A DNA stretch of 6,370 bases from a bacterium (GTDB lineage: Bacteria > UBP14 > UBA6098): NCBI GenBank assembly GCA_030642425.1, contig DAOWNU010000121.1:1-6370 (forward strand), read 5' to 3'. The stretch's first letter is position 1, and each line of letters starts with the position of its first letter. The position numbers and the translations under genes are program-made. The notes beneath the pieces are model-generated. The model was not told the origin of the DNA and did not search any database. It was given only the letters and a program-made list of their open reading frames with translations. Below are positions 4,071 through 6,370 of this stretch, piece after piece.

Positions 4071-4116
4071 AAAAAATGACGAACAACCGGCCTTATCTTC
4101 CCGAAACCCGAAACCC

Positions 4117-5319
4117 TTAAACGCTCAACTTTCTCATTCTCTCCGCGATTACGATGCCCATCTCGCGGCATTTCGACAGAACGGCGTCGTCCGGAACATA
4201 TTGCGATTTGACGCTTTCGTGAACCAATTCGACTTTCATCTCTTCGAGCATCTTTTCGAGATGGCCGACCGCCTCGCCGCTCCAACCGTATGAGCCGAAC
4301 GCCGCGCCGATAAGATTTTTCGGCTTCAGGCCTTTCAGGTATATCATCACGTCGGCCAATGGCGGGAAAATATTGTTGTTGATTGTCGGCGAACCGACGA
4401 TAAGTGCGCCGGAATCGAGTATGTCGGTGGCGACATCGCTACGGTGCGAGTCCCGGATTCGGTGGATTTTGACCGTCGCGCCGCCCGCGATCAGGCCGTC
4501 GGCGATTGCGCGCGCCATTAGGTCGGTGCTGCCCCACATCGTGTCGTAGAGGACGACCGCCTTGTTCGTGGGTCTTTGCTCTGCGAATTTGCCCCAGAGA
4601 TCGATAATCCAGCCGGGATTCTCGCGATAAACCGGCCCGTGGTCGGGCGCGATAATATCGATGTCGATGCCGAGTTCGCCGATCCGTTTCAACAGCTTAG
4701 TCACGAGCGGCGAGAACGGCAGGAGTATATTCGCATAGTATTTCGCGGCCTCTACGCGGAGGATATTTTTGTCGATCTCGTCGGCGAACCGCGCGCCGGT
4801 GGCGAGATGCATCCCAAAGCCGTCCTGCGAGAAAATTAGCTTGTCTATATCGACATAGGTGATCATGCTGTCCGGCCAGTGGAGCATGCGCGTTTCGAGG
4901 AATGTCAGGCTCATATCGCCGAGATCGAGCGATTCGCCGTCTTTAACAACCTGAATATCTTTCAGGCCGAAATGCGCTTCTATAGCTTTCGCCCCCATAG
5001 CCGACGCGAGCACTTTTTCCGGCTCGACCGCGCGTATCGTGTTTTGCAGGCAGCCGGTGTGATCCATCTCCGAGTGGTTCGAGACGATGTAATCGATCCT
5101 TTTCGGGTCGATCACCGAGGCTATCCGGGCCATCATCTCGCGCTCGAACGGCGCTTTGACCGTATCGATCAGCGCGATCTTTTCGCCGAGAACGAGAAAT
5201 GCGTTGTATGTTGTCCCGCGATTGGTCGAGTAGCCGTGGAAATCGCGGATATTCCAGTCGATAGCGCCGACCCAATAGACGTGATCGGAGATTTTGATTG
5301 CTTTGAAAGTATTATTCAT
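4117..5319 (-). CDS. fprA: Flavodiiron protein (class A), O2/NO reductase
   Basis: This cytoplasmic enzyme of 400 residues has the two-domain class A layout and reduces O2 to water and/or NO to N2O with electrons normally supplied by rubredoxin. The N-terminal metallo-beta-lactamase-like domain (about 1-250) carries the diiron ligands H82-x-E84-x-D86-H87, H147, D166 and H227. The second-sphere H171 and Y195 seen in Moorella and Desulfovibrio enzymes are also present. The flavodoxin domain (about 253-396) has the FMN phosphate loop 'DTMWGST' (259-265), 'GSPTINNN' (309-316) and 'FGSYGWSG' (341-348). No rubredoxin is fused or seen nearby. The ATG has AAGGAG (5324-5329) at good spacing. It is the last gene of the ferritin operon, 35 bases after the rubrerythrin-like gene. 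Substrate preference cannot be read from the sequence. Confidence 0.96.
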   Translation of the reverse strand: MNNTFKAIKISDHVYWVGAIDWNIRDFHGYSTNRGTTYNAFLVLGEKIALIDTVKAPFEREMMARIASVIDPKRIDYIVSNHSEMDHTGCLQNTIRAVEPEKVLASAMGAKAIEAHFGLKDIQVVKDGESLDLGDMSLTFLETRMLHWPDSMITYVDIDKLIFSQDGFGMHLATGARFADEIDKNILRVEAAKYYANILLPFSPLVTKLLKRIGELGIDIDIIAPDHGPVYRENPGWIIDLWGKFAEQRPTNKAVVLYDTMWGSTDLMARAIADGLIAGGATVKIHRIRDSHRSDVATDILDSGALIVGSPTINNNIFPPLADVMIYLKGLKPKNLIGAAFGSYGWSGEAVGHLEKMLEEMKVELVHESVKSQYVPDDAVLSKCREMGIVIAERMRKLSV

Positions 5320-5354
5320 ACTTCTCCTTGTGAACTACCGGGATAAATCGGCAG

Positions 5355-5843
5355 TTATTTTAACGCTTTTAGCCTATTCGACAGCGTTACAACGTGGCTC
5401 TGCTCCTCTTTGATAATCCGCTCGATCATATCCTTGCCGAGGCGTTCGGGAACCATGTCCTTGATTCCGAGATAGAAAAGTATCGCGCCTTTTTCCAATT
5501 CTATCGCCATTTTCAATATCTCATCGAGGGTCTCTTTCCCCGCCATCTCCGATGCTACCTTCGGGGACCCTTCGTCGATGTTTGAGTCGGCGACGGCCTT
5601 AAGATACATCGCGGTCTCGTCGTTCGGATCGAAAACCGTATTGCGCATATACTCGGGCAATTCGCGGCGCAATTTGACAAACATATTCGCGTGGTCGGCC
5701 TCCATTTGCGCCATATTTATAAGCTCTTTGCCGACTTCAGTATCCTCGTGTTTCTTCGCGAGGTCGCCATACATCTTCACGGCGTTTCTCTCCGCTTTGA
5801 TCGCCATCTCGAAAATCTCGTCGGCGGTAAAATCGATACCCAT
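5355..5843 (-). CDS. Rubrerythrin-like diiron protein without rubredoxin domain
   Basis: This 162-residue protein of the ferritin-like superfamily probably reduces peroxide or handles iron in the cytoplasm. Two matching half-bundles are visible. 'AIKAERNAVKMY' (14-25, ligand E18) is followed by E48-x-x-H51. 'AIELEKGAILFY' (113-124, ligand E117) is followed by E147-x-x-H150. This is the duplicated four-helix pattern of rubrerythrin-type sites. Classical rubrerythrin adds a C-terminal rubredoxin with CxxC pairs; here the chain ends at 162 with no cysteines, so an external electron donor is required. The ATG lies two bases after the ferritin stop and its AGGGG ribosome site is inside the ferritin gene, implying coupled translation. 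Other names in use are ferritin-family protein and sulerythrin-like; the exact subgroup is uncertain. Confidence 0.9.
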   Translation of the reverse strand: MGIDFTADEIFEMAIKAERNAVKMYGDLAKKHEDTEVGKELINMAQMEADHANMFVKLRRELPEYMRNTVFDPNDETAMYLKAVADSNIDEGSPKVASEMAGKETLDEILKMAIELEKGAILFYLGIKDMVPERLGKDMIERIIKEEQSHVVTLSNRLKALK

Positions 5844-5845
5844 TA

Positions 5846-6358
5846 TTATTCCCCTTTCGTTGGTGGAGTGTAAATTCGCGTGCTAAGCTCCTTGTCCAGC
5901 ATCAGAAGGCCGTTGCCGTTCTCGCCGATAAGCTGCAGCTTCGCGATTATTTCATTATCGTTACCCTCCTCCTCGATCTGCTCGGTAACGAACCACTGAA
6001 GCAGTATCTGCGTCGCGTGATCCTTCTGCTCGATAGCCAGATCGACGAGGTCGTTGATACATTTCGTGATGAACTGCTCGTGCGCGAGCGTTTTCTGGAA
6101 CATGTCCAGAGGGGAATCGAATTCGCCCTCCGGTTGTTTAACGGTAAGTAATATTACTTTGCCGCCACGGTCGTTGATGTAATCGTAAAACTTCATCGCG
6201 TGTTCCATTTCCTCCTGATACTGGATCATGAACCAGTTCGCAAACCCTTTCAGGCCCAGATATGTGGAATGCGCGGACATCGAAAGATACAGATACGCGG
6301 AGAATATCTCGTTGTTTATCTGCTCATTCAGGGCTTTTTCGATTGTTTTGTTTATCAT
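5846..6358 (-). CDS. ftnA: Non-haem ferritin (FtnA type)
   Basis: A full-length bacterial ferritin subunit of 170 residues, expected to assemble into a 24-subunit iron-storage shell that oxidises Fe(II) and stores ferric mineral. The ferroxidase residues fall at the same numbers as in E. coli FtnA: E17, E50, H53, E94, Q127 and E130, with Y24 and W122 nearby. E49, E126 and E129 supply the extra site-C carboxylates. No haem-binding methionine of the bacterioferritin type is apparent at the expected place. The ATG at 6358 has a strong AAAGGAG site (6363-6369). It is the first visible gene of the operon, and the promoter lies beyond the window edge, so its regulation by iron or peroxide cannot be judged. 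Confidence 0.96.
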   Translation of the reverse strand: MINKTIEKALNEQINNEIFSAYLYLSMSAHSTYLGLKGFANWFMIQYQEEMEHAMKFYDYINDRGGKVILLTVKQPEGEFDSPLDMFQKTLAHEQFITKCINDLVDLAIEQKDHATQILLQWFVTEQIEEEGNDNEIIAKLQLIGENGNGLLMLDKELSTRIYTPPTKGE

Positions 6359-6370
6359 TTTTCTCCTTTG

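Noticed and set aside
3835..4086. 83-codon minus-strand open frame upstream of and into DUF4160
   Set aside because: It overlaps the secure DUF4160 start in another frame and contains the predicted promoter. No family resemblance.
4071..4119. Intrinsic terminator after the flavodiiron gene
   Set aside because: A run of eight T is present on the minus strand, but no stem-loop precedes it. The nearby GGGTTTC direct repeats do not pair.
4879..5346. 155-codon plus-strand open frame opposite the flavodiiron gene
   Set aside because: It is antisense to a well-conserved enzyme with all ligands intact. GC-rich codons open such shadow frames.

Overview
The window looks like a piece of chromosome from an uncultured anaerobic or microaerophilic bacterium. 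The right end carries a complete oxygen and iron defence operon (ferritin, rubrerythrin-like protein, flavodiiron protein). The left part holds two fragments encoding the end of a FlgD-like / type IX secretion sorting domain, which points to the Bacteroidetes-Fibrobacteres-type (FCB) assemblage of phyla. That placement is an inference from domain style and is weak. All confident genes lie on the minus strand, so transcription runs from right to left.

Right to left: 6358-4117 is the ftn - rubrerythrin-like - flavodiiron operon, with strong Shine-Dalgarno sites, gaps of 2 and 35 bases, and higher GC than the rest. Next comes an intergenic stretch with a plausible minus-strand promoter (4042-4070). 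It leads into a tight two-gene unit, DUF4160 (3893-3633) and DUF2442 (3622-3377), framed by near-identical 20-base direct repeats. Then comes the oddest part, 2828-3263. This is an array of 22 seven-base cores, spaced at 21 bases, whose orientation flips at a perfect 16-base palindrome (3059-3074). The whole array is an in-register inverted repeat, open in several reading frames on both strands, and its function is unknown.

Further left is an AT-rich gene for an unrecognised secreted protein (2610-1834). Its start codon sits inside a 15-base palindrome. Then follow two similarly built blocks, each made of a two-hairpin palindromic element, a beheaded sorting-domain tail (about 35 codons) and the promoter of a small two-gene unit. 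Block B (1828-1634) precedes a DUF5674 gene overlapping a 109-residue helical gene (1591-924). Block A (904-732) precedes a hicB-hicA toxin-antitoxin pair (680-244). The first 240 bases contain no gene that I can support. They hold a cluster of short palindromic half-sites of a common dispersed-repeat type and a stem-loop right after hicA.

The left two thirds therefore read as an accessory, repeat-rich region in which three compact two-gene units (one clear toxin-antitoxin system, two toxin-antitoxin-like) sit between repeated sequences. The right third is an ordinary stress operon: the flavodiiron protein reduces O2 (or NO), the rubrerythrin-like protein probably removes peroxide, and ferritin stores the iron that would otherwise feed Fenton chemistry.
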